Origin: RGIG1681 sp045648025
GTDB taxonomy: Bacteria > Bacillota > Clostridia > Christensenellales > UBA1242
DNA length: 6,645 nt
Assembly (NCBI GenBank): GCA_045648025.1
Contig: JAZRNH010000012.1
Location: 1 to 6,645, forward strand
Reading direction: 5' to 3'
Shown piece by piece: positions 1 to 5,637 of the stretch; positions within the stretch are counted from its first letter, which is position 1, and the number at the start of each line of letters is the position of its first letter. The notes under the pieces were generated by a model. That model searched no databases. It was given only the letters and a program-made list of their open reading frames with translations, and was not told the DNA's origin. The position numbers and the translations under genes are program-made.

Positions 1-1269
1 TTTATAAATTTCAAATGTTGAAACTGGAGAAACTGTTGCAAGTCTGTTTGCAGTAGTTTCAGTGAACACTCTCATATAATAAACACCAGCATTAATATCC
101 ATTCCCTCAACAAAAGTTACCCAACTTGTTGCTTGAAGATTGTCTTTGTCTGCTTCATTTTTTGTGTATTTAACAACATATTCAGCAGTTTCATTTCCAG
201 AAACAACAGGAGTTGTTTTTGTTCCATTAAATCTATATGGAGCTTTTGTTGCTGAAAGATTTGGAAGTTCAGTTCTTTCAATAAAGTAAGATGCGGTTGC
301 AGTTCCCATACAGTTTCCAATACCAGTAACTGTTGCTTTATATTCACCAGCATTAACAAATGTTAAATCTTCGTAAGCGGCAAATTCAGAACCAGCAACA
401 AATGATTTATATTCCCAAGAAACAACATAATCTTCACCCTCAACAAGGTCTTCAATTGAATATGTTGGAATATGTGAATCACCATCATAATTTGCAGTTA
501 CTGACATATCAATTGTTACAGAACCAAATGAAACTGGTCTGATTGTGTATGAAATCTTTTTAGAACCAGCATAATTGCCTTTTCCTGTTGCAGTGATTTC
601 ATATTCACCAGCATTGATAAAATCTGTTCCGTCAAAAGCAACCCATGTTTGTGAACCATAAGCTTTAAATCTGTAAGAAAGTTCATAGTCAACTCCAACT
701 GTCACACCTTCAAGAGTGATTGTTGGGTTTTGAGCAGAACCATCATAATCTGTTGCTTCAATTGATTGAATTGCAGGAAGTGCTTTATAAATCACATAAG
801 TTGCAGTTTGTGTTCCAGAATAGTTTCCTTCACCAGTTGCTGTAACTTTATATGTTCCAACAGCATTAAATGCAAGTGTTTCATAAGCCACAAATTCAGA
901 AGATTCAAATGACTTATATTCCCAAGAAGTCTCATAATCTGTTCCAGGAACAAGTCCTTCAATATAAACAGCAGGAACTTGTGCATCACCATTATCAACA
1001 ACTGCATCAATTGGTTGAATCGCAGGAAGTTCTGCAGCAGTGATTTCAAATGTCTTTGAAGCAGAACCAGTGTAAGCTGTGCTTGTTGCAGCGGCAGCAA
1101 CTGTTACTGTTGCAGTTCCAACATTTTTGCAGTTTGAATAAGAAACTGTATATTCGGTTGTGGCAACATCTGTTTCACCATTTTTCACTGTAACAGTTGG
1201 ATTTTTGTCTGAACCATCAAATACAACTGTTGCATATTCAAGTGAAATCATTTCAGCAGTAATTGTAAC
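1..1269 (-). repeat. Five tandem Ig-like protein repeats in the lipoprotein
   Basis: Approximate residue ranges are repeat 1 at 46-122, repeat 2 at 126-208, repeat 3 at 209-289, repeat 4 at 290-376 and repeat 5 at 379-468, the last cut by or ending near the window edge. Repeats 2 and 3 both begin L-P-A-I-Q-(P/S)-I-(D/E)-A. Repeats 3 and 4 both have Y-D-G near the start and N-A-G-E-Y near the end. Repeats 2 and 4 share S-W-E-Y-K-S-F, then S-E-F-x-A-Y-E, and their DNA is also visibly similar (about 885-955 against 371-447). Repeats 1 and 5 are the most diverged. The family assignment (MBG/YDG-like Ig folds) rests on motif resemblance only. Confidence 0.8.
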
Positions 1270-1404
1270 GGCTGTTGGTGTGGCAGGTGTAGGATCATCT
1301 GTTGTAGATTTCTTTTTCTTGCAACCAACAAGTGCTGTTGCTGAAAAAACAACTGAAAGCATTACCACAAAAACTGATAAAATTTTCTTTGATTTTTTTA
1401 ACAT
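1..1404 (-). CDS. Surface lipoprotein with tandem Ig-like repeats (N-terminal part, runs off window)
   Basis: The frame is open without a stop from the ATG at 1404 to base 1, giving 468 codons, so the C-terminus is outside the window. The start is supported by an AGGAGA ribosome binding site about 8 bases upstream. Residues 1-27 form a lipoprotein signal peptide: a Lys-rich n-region, a hydrophobic stretch at about 8-26, and the lipobox L-V-G-C with the lipidated Cys at 28. A short Lys-rich then Thr/Pro-rich linker (29-45) follows. About five Ig-like repeats of roughly 80-90 residues come next. Their endings resemble G-x-Y-x-(V/A)-T-A-T-G-x-G-N-Y-x-G followed by a Y-x-I strand, and repeat 1 carries the Y-T-V-S-Y-S-N...N-V-G-T-A-T-V pattern common in clostridial surface proteins (MBG/YDG-like families). 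It is inferred to be anchored to the outer face of the membrane. Ligand and role are unknown; binding or adhesion is only a guess. It is transcribed from its own promoter at about 1442-1471. Confidence 0.9.
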   Translation of the reverse strand, partial: MLKKSKKILSVFVVMLSVVFSATALVGCKKKKSTTDDPTPATPTAVTITAEMISLEYATVVFDGSDKNPTVTVKNGETDVATTEYTVSYSNCKNVGTATVTVAAAATSTAYTGSASKTFEITAAELPAIQPIDAVVDNGDAQVPAVYIEGLVPGTDYETSWEYKSFESSEFVAYETLAFNAVGTYKVTATGEGNYSGTQTATYVIYKALPAIQSIEATDYDGSAQNPTITLEGVTVGVDYELSYRFKAYGSQTWVAFDGTDFINAGEYEITATGKGNYAGSKKISYTIRPVSFGSVTIDMSVTANYDGDSHIPTYSIEDLVEGEDYVVSWEYKSFVAGSEFAAYEDLTFVNAGEYKATVTGIGNCMGTATASYFIERTELPNLSATKAPYRFNGTKTTPVVSGNETAEYVVKYTKNEADKDNLQATSWVTFVEGMDINAGVYYMRVFTETTANRLATVSPVSTFEIYK

Positions 1405-1635
1405 AATTTTTCTCCTATACTAAACTGTATATTACATATATAGCATACATTTTATAGGCATAAAAAGTCAATTAATTTTGTTTTTTGTTATATTTTTTCT
1501 ATATATTTTTTTATTATTATTTTTTTGACAATTTTCATAAATTATTATGTGCAAATTTTGACAAAATAATTCATTTTAAAAAACTGCAAAATAATCAAAA
1601 AATATCGTGAAAAATATATTCATTTTTTAAAATAA
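1405..1635. other. AT-rich intergenic region between yfcE and the lipoprotein gene
   Basis: This 231-bp gap is nearly all A and T and holds no credible gene. It contains the lipoprotein promoter at 1442-1471. It also holds an 11-bp perfect but purely A/T inverted repeat, 1573-1583 with 1623-1633, whose 39-base loop is long for a terminator. Two TTGACA boxes on the plus strand (1525-1530, 1558-1563) lack good -10 partners. No convincing intrinsic terminator for yfcE is visible, so some yfcE transcripts may read through into the lipoprotein gene. Confidence 0.6.
1442..1471 (-). promoter_or_regulatory. Promoter of the lipoprotein gene
   Basis: On the minus strand TTGACT (1471-1466) is followed after 18 bases by TATGCT (1447-1442). 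The predicted transcript starts near 1435, leaving a leader of about 30 bases ahead of the ATG. The -35 box is 5/6 and the -10 box 4/6 to the sigma-A consensus. The spacer contains a small dyad, TTTTAT/ATAAAA (1450-1455 and 1460-1465). Confidence 0.5.
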
Positions 1636-2175
1636 TTAAAATTTATGCTCCAAAACAAGCTTATCTTCTAAACTAAAAACCGAAACCGAATCATCGTTTA
1701 AAATGGCATAACATCTGTCTGTGTTTTCTTTTGGAAGGGTTATGCTGCCAATGTTGATATATGTGTTTGATCCCACCACGGTCTTTTTTATGATGTGAGT
1801 GTGTCCGTGAAGCACAACAAAATTATTTTTATTTTCAAGTGGAAGGTCTGCAGAAACTTTGTGACCATGTGTTAAATAAAACTTTTGACCATTTGTTTCA
1901 ATTTCATCAAAAGACTTAAGCTCAAAATTTAAAACCATTTGGTCAACTTCAGCATCACAGTTTCCTTGAACTGCAATAATTTTGTCTGAAACAGAATTTA
2001 AGATTTCAATAACTTTTTTAGGATTATAATTTTTTGGCAAATCATTTCTTGGACCATGATATAAAATATCACCAAGCAAAATAATTTTATCACAGGCAAA
2101 TTTATTAAATTTTTCTAAAATAATTTCAGCTGACTCAAAATCTCCGTGAATATCACTAGCAATTAAATATTTCAT
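1636..2175 (-). CDS. yfcE: YfcE-type metallophosphodiesterase
   Basis: This 179-residue protein is a calcineurin-like metallophosphoesterase of the YfcE/MJ0936 group; E. coli YfcE is about 184 residues. All metal-binding motifs are present in order: D-I-H-G (8-11), G-D-I-L-Y-H-G-P-R-N (35-44), G-N-C-D (71-74), T-H-G-H (102-105) and G-H-T-H (124-127). They are followed by the typical G-S-I-T-L-P-K segment (143-149). The stretches H-G-P-R-N, G-N-C-D and E-V-D-Q-M match E. coli YfcE as I remember it. Family members are soluble, depend on Mn2+ or similar divalent metals, and hydrolyse phosphodiesters such as bis-pNPP in vitro; the physiological substrate is unsettled. The ATG at 2175 is preceded by an AAAGGAGA ribosome binding site (2186-2179) at good distance. 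It is divergent from the nucleotidyltransferase gene and has its own promoter with an AU-rich leader hairpin. It appears intact. Confidence 0.95.
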   Translation of the reverse strand: MKYLIASDIHGDFESAEIILEKFNKFACDKIILLGDILYHGPRNDLPKNYNPKKVIEILNSVSDKIIAVQGNCDAEVDQMVLNFELKSFDEIETNGQKFYLTHGHKVSADLPLENKNNFVVLHGHTHIIKKTVVGSNTYINIGSITLPKENTDRCYAILNDDSVSVFSLEDKLVLEHKF

Positions 2176-2185
2176 AATTCTCCTT

Positions 2186-2230
2186 TAAATTGTAAATTTT
2201 TAAAACTATATTTCAAATTTATACAATTTA
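2186..2230 (-). promoter_or_regulatory. AU-rich leader hairpin abutting the yfcE ribosome binding site
   Basis: In the yfcE transcript, bases 2230-2215 can pair with 2199-2186, forming a 14-bp A/U-rich stem with a 2-base bulge (2222-2221) and a loop of about 15 bases. The 3' arm ends on the first base of the AAAGGAGA ribosome binding site. The pairing is seen directly in the sequence. Any effect on translation is inference, and in DNA this AT-rich the pairing could be chance. Confidence 0.3.
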
Positions 2231-2262
2231 CATAATTAATTTATTTTTATTATAACAAAAAT

Positions 2263-2291
2263 ATTTTATCATATATAAAAATTTCAGTCAA
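2263..2291 (-). promoter_or_regulatory. Promoter of yfcE
   Basis: On the minus strand TTGACT (2291-2286) is followed after exactly 17 bases by TAAAAT (2268-2263). A TGA immediately upstream makes it an extended -10. Initiation is expected near 2256, giving a leader of about 80 bases that carries the hairpin at 2186-2230. Confidence 0.65.
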
Positions 2292-2309
2292 TAAAACACT
2301 ACACATCTA

Positions 2310-2346
2310 ATTTTGTTTGTGTTATAATAATCTGGCAAAACAAAAT
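2310..2346 (+). promoter_or_regulatory. Extended -10 promoter of the nucleotidyltransferase gene, inside a dyad
   Basis: TG-T-TATAAT (2320-2328) is a perfect extended -10. The -35 region near 2300-2305 is poor, as is usual when the extended -10 carries recognition. A 9-bp perfect inverted repeat, ATTTTGTTT (2310-2318) and AAACAAAAT (2338-2346), flanks the -10 box and could be an operator. Initiation near 2335 gives a leader of about 55 bases. Confidence 0.6.
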
Positions 2347-2390
2347 CAAAAAAATATCATATACTATAAAAAACAATCATTGGAGATTTT

Positions 2391-3287
2391 ATGGACCTTG
2401 TTATAATGGCTGCCGGTCTTGGCAGCAGATTTGGTGGACTCAAACAAATTGAGCCAATTGACGATAATGGAAACTTTATTATTGATTATTCTATTTATGA
2501 TGCAATTAGATGTGGTTTTGACAAAGTTATCTTTATTATAAAAGAAGAAAACTTAAACCTTTTTAAAAGCACAATTGGAAACCGTATTGAAAAACACATT
2601 AAAACTGAATATGTTTTTCAAGACACAAAAACCAACCGAACAATTGAAGTTCCAGACACAAGAACAAAACCCCTTGGAACTGGACATGCCGTGCTTTCTG
2701 CTTCTGATAACATTTCATCTGACTTTGCGGTTATCAATGCAGATGACTATTATGGCTATGATGCAATCAAACAAGTTGCAGAGTTTTTGAAGACCAACAC
2801 AGACGAAGACAAATATTCAATCATTTGTTATCCAGCAATGAACACAATAAACGGTGAAGCGACTCTCAAAAGAGGTGTATGCAATTGCAACGGAAACAAA
2901 CTTGAAAAAATCACTGAGTCACTTATTGAAATTGAAAATGGAAAAGTTTTTGCAACCCCACTTCAAGCCGATGGCAAAAAAAGAGAGATGAGTGATGACA
3001 AAGTGGTTTCTGTTAACTTGTTTGGTTTTACCGAAAAGTTCTTAGACCACTTAGATGAAAAATTTGATGAATTTTTGCTTTCAAACAAATACAACCTTGA
3101 ATCCGCAGAATTTTTCTTGCCAACCGTTGTTTCTGATTTGATTCAAGAAAACAAAGCTTCTGTTTCTGTTTTAGAAACCACTAGCAAGTGGCATGGCATC
3201 ACTTACAAACAAGACAAGCAAATTGTTTCAGATTATTTAAAACAAATGGTAAGTGAATCGATTTATCCTGAAAACCTTTGGAACTAA
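2391..3287 (+). CDS. NTP-dependent sugar-phosphate-type nucleotidyltransferase
   Basis: This 298-residue protein belongs to the nucleotidyltransferase (NTP_transferase, GT-A-like) superfamily. Such enzymes join an NTP and a phosphorylated sugar or alcohol to give an NDP- or CDP-linked product and pyrophosphate, in the cytosol. The N-terminal nucleotide-binding signature M-A-A-G-L-G-S-R-F-G-G-L-K-Q lies at residues 6-19. K-P-L-G-T-G-H-A-V-L follows at 93-102, and N-A-D-D-Y-Y-G at 116-122 holds the metal-binding Asp residues. A W-H-G-I-T-Y-K-Q-D block at 267-275 resembles the C-terminal W-x-G-V-T-Y-K-E-D block of the roughly 300-residue group found in Bacillota. There is no N-terminal signal and no C-terminal left-handed beta-helix acyltransferase domain, so it is not GlmU-like. 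The substrate cannot be read from sequence. The GGAG ribosome binding site at 2382-2385 is 5 bases from the ATG. No kinase or glycosyltransferase partner is adjacent, so it appears to be a single-gene unit. It appears intact. Confidence 0.88.
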   Translation: MDLVIMAAGLGSRFGGLKQIEPIDDNGNFIIDYSIYDAIRCGFDKVIFIIKEENLNLFKSTIGNRIEKHIKTEYVFQDTKTNRTIEVPDTRTKPLGTGHAVLSASDNISSDFAVINADDYYGYDAIKQVAEFLKTNTDEDKYSIICYPAMNTINGEATLKRGVCNCNGNKLEKITESLIEIENGKVFATPLQADGKKREMSDDKVVSVNLFGFTEKFLDHLDEKFDEFLLSNKYNLESAEFFLPTVVSDLIQENKASVSVLETTSKWHGITYKQDKQIVSDYLKQMVSESIYPENLWN

Positions 3288-3301
3288 CAAAAAATAGACT
3301 C

Positions 3302-3330
3302 TTGAAAAATTCCTTTTTCCTTGTTATAAT
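3302..3330 (+). promoter_or_regulatory. Promoter of the first paralogue
   Basis: TTGAAA (3302-3307), a 17-base spacer and TATAAT (3325-3330), with TG at 3322-3323 giving an extended -10. This is one of the best promoters in the window. Initiation near 3337 gives a leader of only about 20 bases. Its position rules out the longer reading frame from TTG at 3278 as the main translation start. The -10 sits at the centre of the palindrome at 3305-3351. Confidence 0.75.
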
Positions 3331-3352
3331 AACAGGGTTAAAGGAATTTTTT
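3305..3352 (+). terminator. Long hairpin after the nucleotidyltransferase gene, overlapping the next promoter and ribosome binding site
   Basis: A 12-bp perfect inverted repeat, AAAAATTCCTTT (3305-3316) with AAAGGAATTTTT (3340-3351), encloses a second stem. In the inner stem 3319-3326 pairs with 3330-3337 (8 pairs including one G-U), separated from the outer stem by a 2x2 mismatch and closed by a 3-base loop. The 3' arm ends in a run of six T, so an RNA arriving from the nucleotidyltransferase gene (stop at 3287) could terminate here. The same DNA carries the -10 box of the next gene near the apex and its AAGGAA ribosome binding site in the 3' arm. Confidence 0.5.
3341..3346 (+). promoter_or_regulatory. 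Ribosome binding site deciding the ATG at 3356
   Basis: AAGGAA lies 9 bases before the ATG at 3356. It follows a near-consensus promoter, whereas the upstream TTG at 3278 lies inside the preceding gene, ahead of that promoter. Start at 3356 is therefore preferred. Confidence 0.7.
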
Positions 3353-3355
3353 ATT

Positions 3356-4480
3356 ATGGAAAATCAAACAATAAATCAAAATCAACAACCAGCAAATCCT
3401 GTTGAAAAGAATATATTTGAAATGTATCAAGTTTTGGGTGAATTGTATTCACTCAACTATTCTTGTCTTAAAATATCAAATCAAGATATGCCAATAGATG
3501 GTCCATCTCAAACTTATTCAGCAAATGATATTTTCAGAAACAAATCACAACTTAAAGAAAGTTGGCTTGGTTTAAAACTTGCAGATGTTGCTGAAACAAG
3601 AAATCAAACTTTTAAAGACATTTTATCTGCTTGGGGTCAAACATACTCTGAATGTATTCAAGATTTTGATATTCATGCCGCACTCAAAGAACAAAAAGCA
3701 AAAGTAACTGAACTTCATAATAAGTTTTTTGGAAAAAATAAAACATTTAATGAAATTTTTGATGGATTTGTTGCAAAAAATCAAACTTTCAAAAAAATAG
3801 CTGCTCTTTTTGATACAAATGCAGTGTTTATGACTGACAACGAAACTTTAAACCTTTTAATGTATGAGTATTACAAATATATTGAATCATTAACCGCTTA
3901 TATGGCAGCTGAATCTTTTGACAAAATTTCTAAGATGTTAGATAGAGATGTTACATCAGAAGGCAGACCATCGTTTTATTTTAGAAAATCTTTTGAACCA
4001 CAAATAACAACCATGTCAGGCAAAGAAATTGAAGCATATTCACTTGCAGCCGACAAAGTTGTTAAATCTGTAAATCAAGAAATTAAAGCAGAAAACAAAA
4101 AACTTGCTCCGCTTTATAAAAAAGTTAAAAAGAATATGTCTGACTATGAAGCACACAATGAAATTTCATTAATCAAATCAAACATTTTTAATCTTCTTGA
4201 AAAACAAAGAAAAGCCGAGAAATTCGCTTATTTTGCAAATGCACTTTTAGAAAGATTTGCCTATGCAAACACAGGTTACGACGAATCAAAAACATTTTCT
4301 TTTGTTGAAGCTCTTTTTGACCTTTCTGCAGGAATTAATATTTTTAAACACAAAAAATTAGAGTTTGATTCTGTTTATGTTCACGAACTTGAAAAGAACT
4401 ATTTGATTTATTTCAGTCAAATGTTTGGTTTAGATTTAGAAAAAACCACATCAAAAGAAACCGCAAATCAAAAGCAATAA
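3356..4480 (+). CDS. Unrecognised soluble helical protein, paralogue 1
   Basis: This 374-residue protein belongs to no family I recognise. There is no signal peptide or membrane helix, so it is probably cytosolic. After a Gln/Asn-rich N-terminus (about 1-17) come blocks shared with its neighbour at 4582: Y-S-L-N-Y-S-C-L-K-I-S (31-41, with Cys 37), D-I-F-R-N-K-S (58-64), I-F-D-G-F-V (134-139), F-D-T-N-A-V-F-M-T-D (152-161), G-R-P-S-F-Y-F (203-209), F-V-E-A-L-F-D-L-S-A-G-I-N-I-F (316-330) and Y-V-H-E-L-E-K-N-Y-L (341-350). Residues about 230-300 are Lys/Glu-rich and likely helical, possibly coiled coil. The tail after 358 is polar and low in complexity. A longer frame from TTG at 3278 exists but precedes the promoter and overlaps the upstream gene. 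It has its own promoter (3302-3330) and terminator (4485-4513). Composition resembles its neighbours. Function is unknown; the reading frame itself is strongly supported by the paralogue. Confidence 0.85.
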   Translation: MENQTINQNQQPANPVEKNIFEMYQVLGELYSLNYSCLKISNQDMPIDGPSQTYSANDIFRNKSQLKESWLGLKLADVAETRNQTFKDILSAWGQTYSECIQDFDIHAALKEQKAKVTELHNKFFGKNKTFNEIFDGFVAKNQTFKKIAALFDTNAVFMTDNETLNLLMYEYYKYIESLTAYMAAESFDKISKMLDRDVTSEGRPSFYFRKSFEPQITTMSGKEIEAYSLAADKVVKSVNQEIKAENKKLAPLYKKVKKNMSDYEAHNEISLIKSNIFNLLEKQRKAEKFAYFANALLERFAYANTGYDESKTFSFVEALFDLSAGINIFKHKKLEFDSVYVHELEKNYLIYFSQMFGLDLEKTTSKETANQKQ

Positions 4481-4484
4481 CCAT

Positions 4485-4513
4485 AAAAAAAGAGTGAATT
4501 TTCACTCTTTTTT
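4485..4513 (+). terminator. Intrinsic terminator after paralogue 1
   Basis: GAGTGAA (4492-4498) pairs with TTCACTC (4501-4507), probably as GAGTGA/TCACTC with a 4-base loop. The stem is extended by an A-tract at 4485-4491 pairing with T at 4508-4513, and further T-rich sequence runs to 4520. It begins 5 bases after the stop codon and separates the transcripts of the two paralogues. The A-tract would also allow function on the other strand. Confidence 0.85.
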
Positions 4514-4531
4514 CTTTTTTTATAACCCCTA

Positions 4532-4560
4532 TTGAATTGTTAGTTCAAGTATGATATAAT
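4532..4560 (+). promoter_or_regulatory. Promoter of paralogue 2
   Basis: TTGAAT (4532-4537), a 17-base spacer and TATAAT (4555-4560), with TGA immediately before making it an extended -10. Initiation near 4567 puts the start of the transcript almost on the AGGGAG ribosome binding site (4568-4573), a very short leader of about 15 bases. A small dyad TTGAA-N7-TTCAA (4532-4548) overlaps the -35 box. Confidence 0.75.
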
Positions 4561-4581
4561 AACCATTAGGGAGAAAACACA

Positions 4582-5634
4582 ATGAACAAAACCAGACATG
4601 ATTTATATCATTCTATAAACTATATATATTCACTTAACTATTCTTGTTTGAGAATTTCATCACAAGACACAAAGCCATCTCAAAATGAAGTTTATGGCAG
4701 AAACGAAATTTTTAACAAATCAGCAAAAGACACTTGGGTTCAAAAGAAACTTAATGATATTACCCATGTTAGAAATAATTTATTATCAGGGCTAGACCAA
4801 ACCCTTGCTTCTCATGCCGAAAACATAAAAATTCTTAGAGCCGCTCTTGAAGAAACCAAAGAAAAATTAACTCTCATTTACAACATTTGGTTTGAAACAA
4901 ACAAATCAATTGATGACCTTTTTGATGGCTTTGTTTGCAAAGACCCTGAGCTTTCAAAACTCACAAAAGAGCTTGATACAAAAAGCACATTTGTAACCGA
5001 TGAATCTGCAATTATGCATCTTATGAATTTTTATGCTGAATACATTGACAGACTTTTCAAAAATATGGTTCTTGAAACCTATTATGAAATCACAGATAGT
5101 ATAAGAGGCGACATCAATGGCTATGGCAGACCAACATTATATTATGGTCAAAATTCTAATCCAAAACTTGTTAAACTTTCAAAACAAGATATCGATTCGC
5201 TTTATGAAACCGCTGCAACAATTGGCAAAAACTTAGCAGCTGCTGTTTCTGCAAAACAAAAAGAGGTTTCAAAACTTCAAGCTAAAACAAAAAAGAAATC
5301 TATGGCTGTTACCAATGAAGAAATTGACCAATTAAAAACACAAATTGCAGACCTATCAGTTAGCAGCAAAACAATTGCAGAAGCCGTTGAAATGCTTGAT
5401 GAATTCAAACTTCGTCTTGCTGCAGCAAACAAAGATATTGAAACATCTTCAATGAATCCATTTGTTGAAGGTTTTATGGATTTGATGTCAGGCATTAACA
5501 TTTTTTCTGAAAAGAAACCTGAAATTAAAACAATATATGCTCACAAACTTGAAATGAATTATTTGCAATATTTGTTTGGGCTTATTCCTAGTGAGTATCA
5601 CAAATCACCAACAGCTGCTGAAAAATCAATTTAA
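4582..5634 (+). CDS. Unrecognised soluble helical protein, paralogue 2
   Basis: This 350-residue protein is a diverged, full-length paralogue of the preceding gene product and is otherwise unrecognised. The shared blocks occur in the same order and spacing: Y-S-L-N-Y-S-C-L-R-I-S (16-26, with Cys 22), E-I-F-N-K-S (42-47), R-N (64-65), L-F-D-G-F-V (113-118), L-D-T-K-S-T-F-V-T-D (131-140), G-R-P-T-L-Y-Y (182-188), F-V-E-G-F-M-D-L-M-S-G-I-N-I-F (294-308) and Y-A-H-K-L-E-M-N-Y-L (319-328). It lacks the Gln/Asn-rich N-terminal extension. Residues about 78-100 and 216-288 are rich in Ala, Lys, Glu and Leu and look like long helices or coiled coil. No signal peptide or membrane helix is visible. The ATG at 4582 follows an AGGGAG ribosome binding site by 8 bases. 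It is transcribed separately from paralogue 1 and ends at a bidirectional terminator facing the membrane-protein gene. Oligomerisation, perhaps with paralogue 1, is plausible but inferred only. Confidence 0.88.
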   Translation: MNKTRHDLYHSINYIYSLNYSCLRISSQDTKPSQNEVYGRNEIFNKSAKDTWVQKKLNDITHVRNNLLSGLDQTLASHAENIKILRAALEETKEKLTLIYNIWFETNKSIDDLFDGFVCKDPELSKLTKELDTKSTFVTDESAIMHLMNFYAEYIDRLFKNMVLETYYEITDSIRGDINGYGRPTLYYGQNSNPKLVKLSKQDIDSLYETAATIGKNLAAAVSAKQKEVSKLQAKTKKKSMAVTNEEIDQLKTQIADLSVSSKTIAEAVEMLDEFKLRLAAANKDIETSSMNPFVEGFMDLMSGINIFSEKKPEIKTIYAHKLEMNYLQYLFGLIPSEYHKSPTAAEKSI

Positions 5635-5637
5635 CAC

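Noticed and set aside
1..1404. Tandem repeats as a possible CRISPR or DNA-level satellite
   Set aside because: The repeats are about 250 bp, diverged, in frame and encode Ig-like domains; there are no short identical repeats with unique spacers.
1160..1423. Plus-strand open frame of 87 codons opposite the lipoprotein signal region
   Set aside because: It is antisense to a frame with a clear lipobox and repeats, has no promoter or ribosome binding site, and is explained as a shadow. The same holds for the other frames over 117-1100.
1525..1563. Two plus-strand TTGACA boxes 33 bp apart, suggesting an antisense promoter or regulator sites
   Set aside because: Neither has a good -10 at 16-18 bp, no plus-strand gene follows, and such matches are expected in T/A-rich sequence.
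1573..1633. 11-bp inverted repeat as a terminator for yfcE
   Set aside because: The arms are purely A/T, the loop is 39 bases and there is no T-run directly after the 3' arm, so termination is doubtful.
3278..3355. N-terminal extension of paralogue 1 from TTG at 3278, giving 400 residues
   Set aside because: It overlaps the end of the nucleotidyltransferase gene, precedes the near-consensus promoter at 3302-3330, lacks a ribosome binding site, and is absent from the paralogue. The ATG at 3356 has AAGGAA upstream.
5277..5501. Minus-strand open frame of 74 codons inside paralogue 2
   Set aside because: It lies opposite a coding region conserved with a paralogue, and no start signals are visible.
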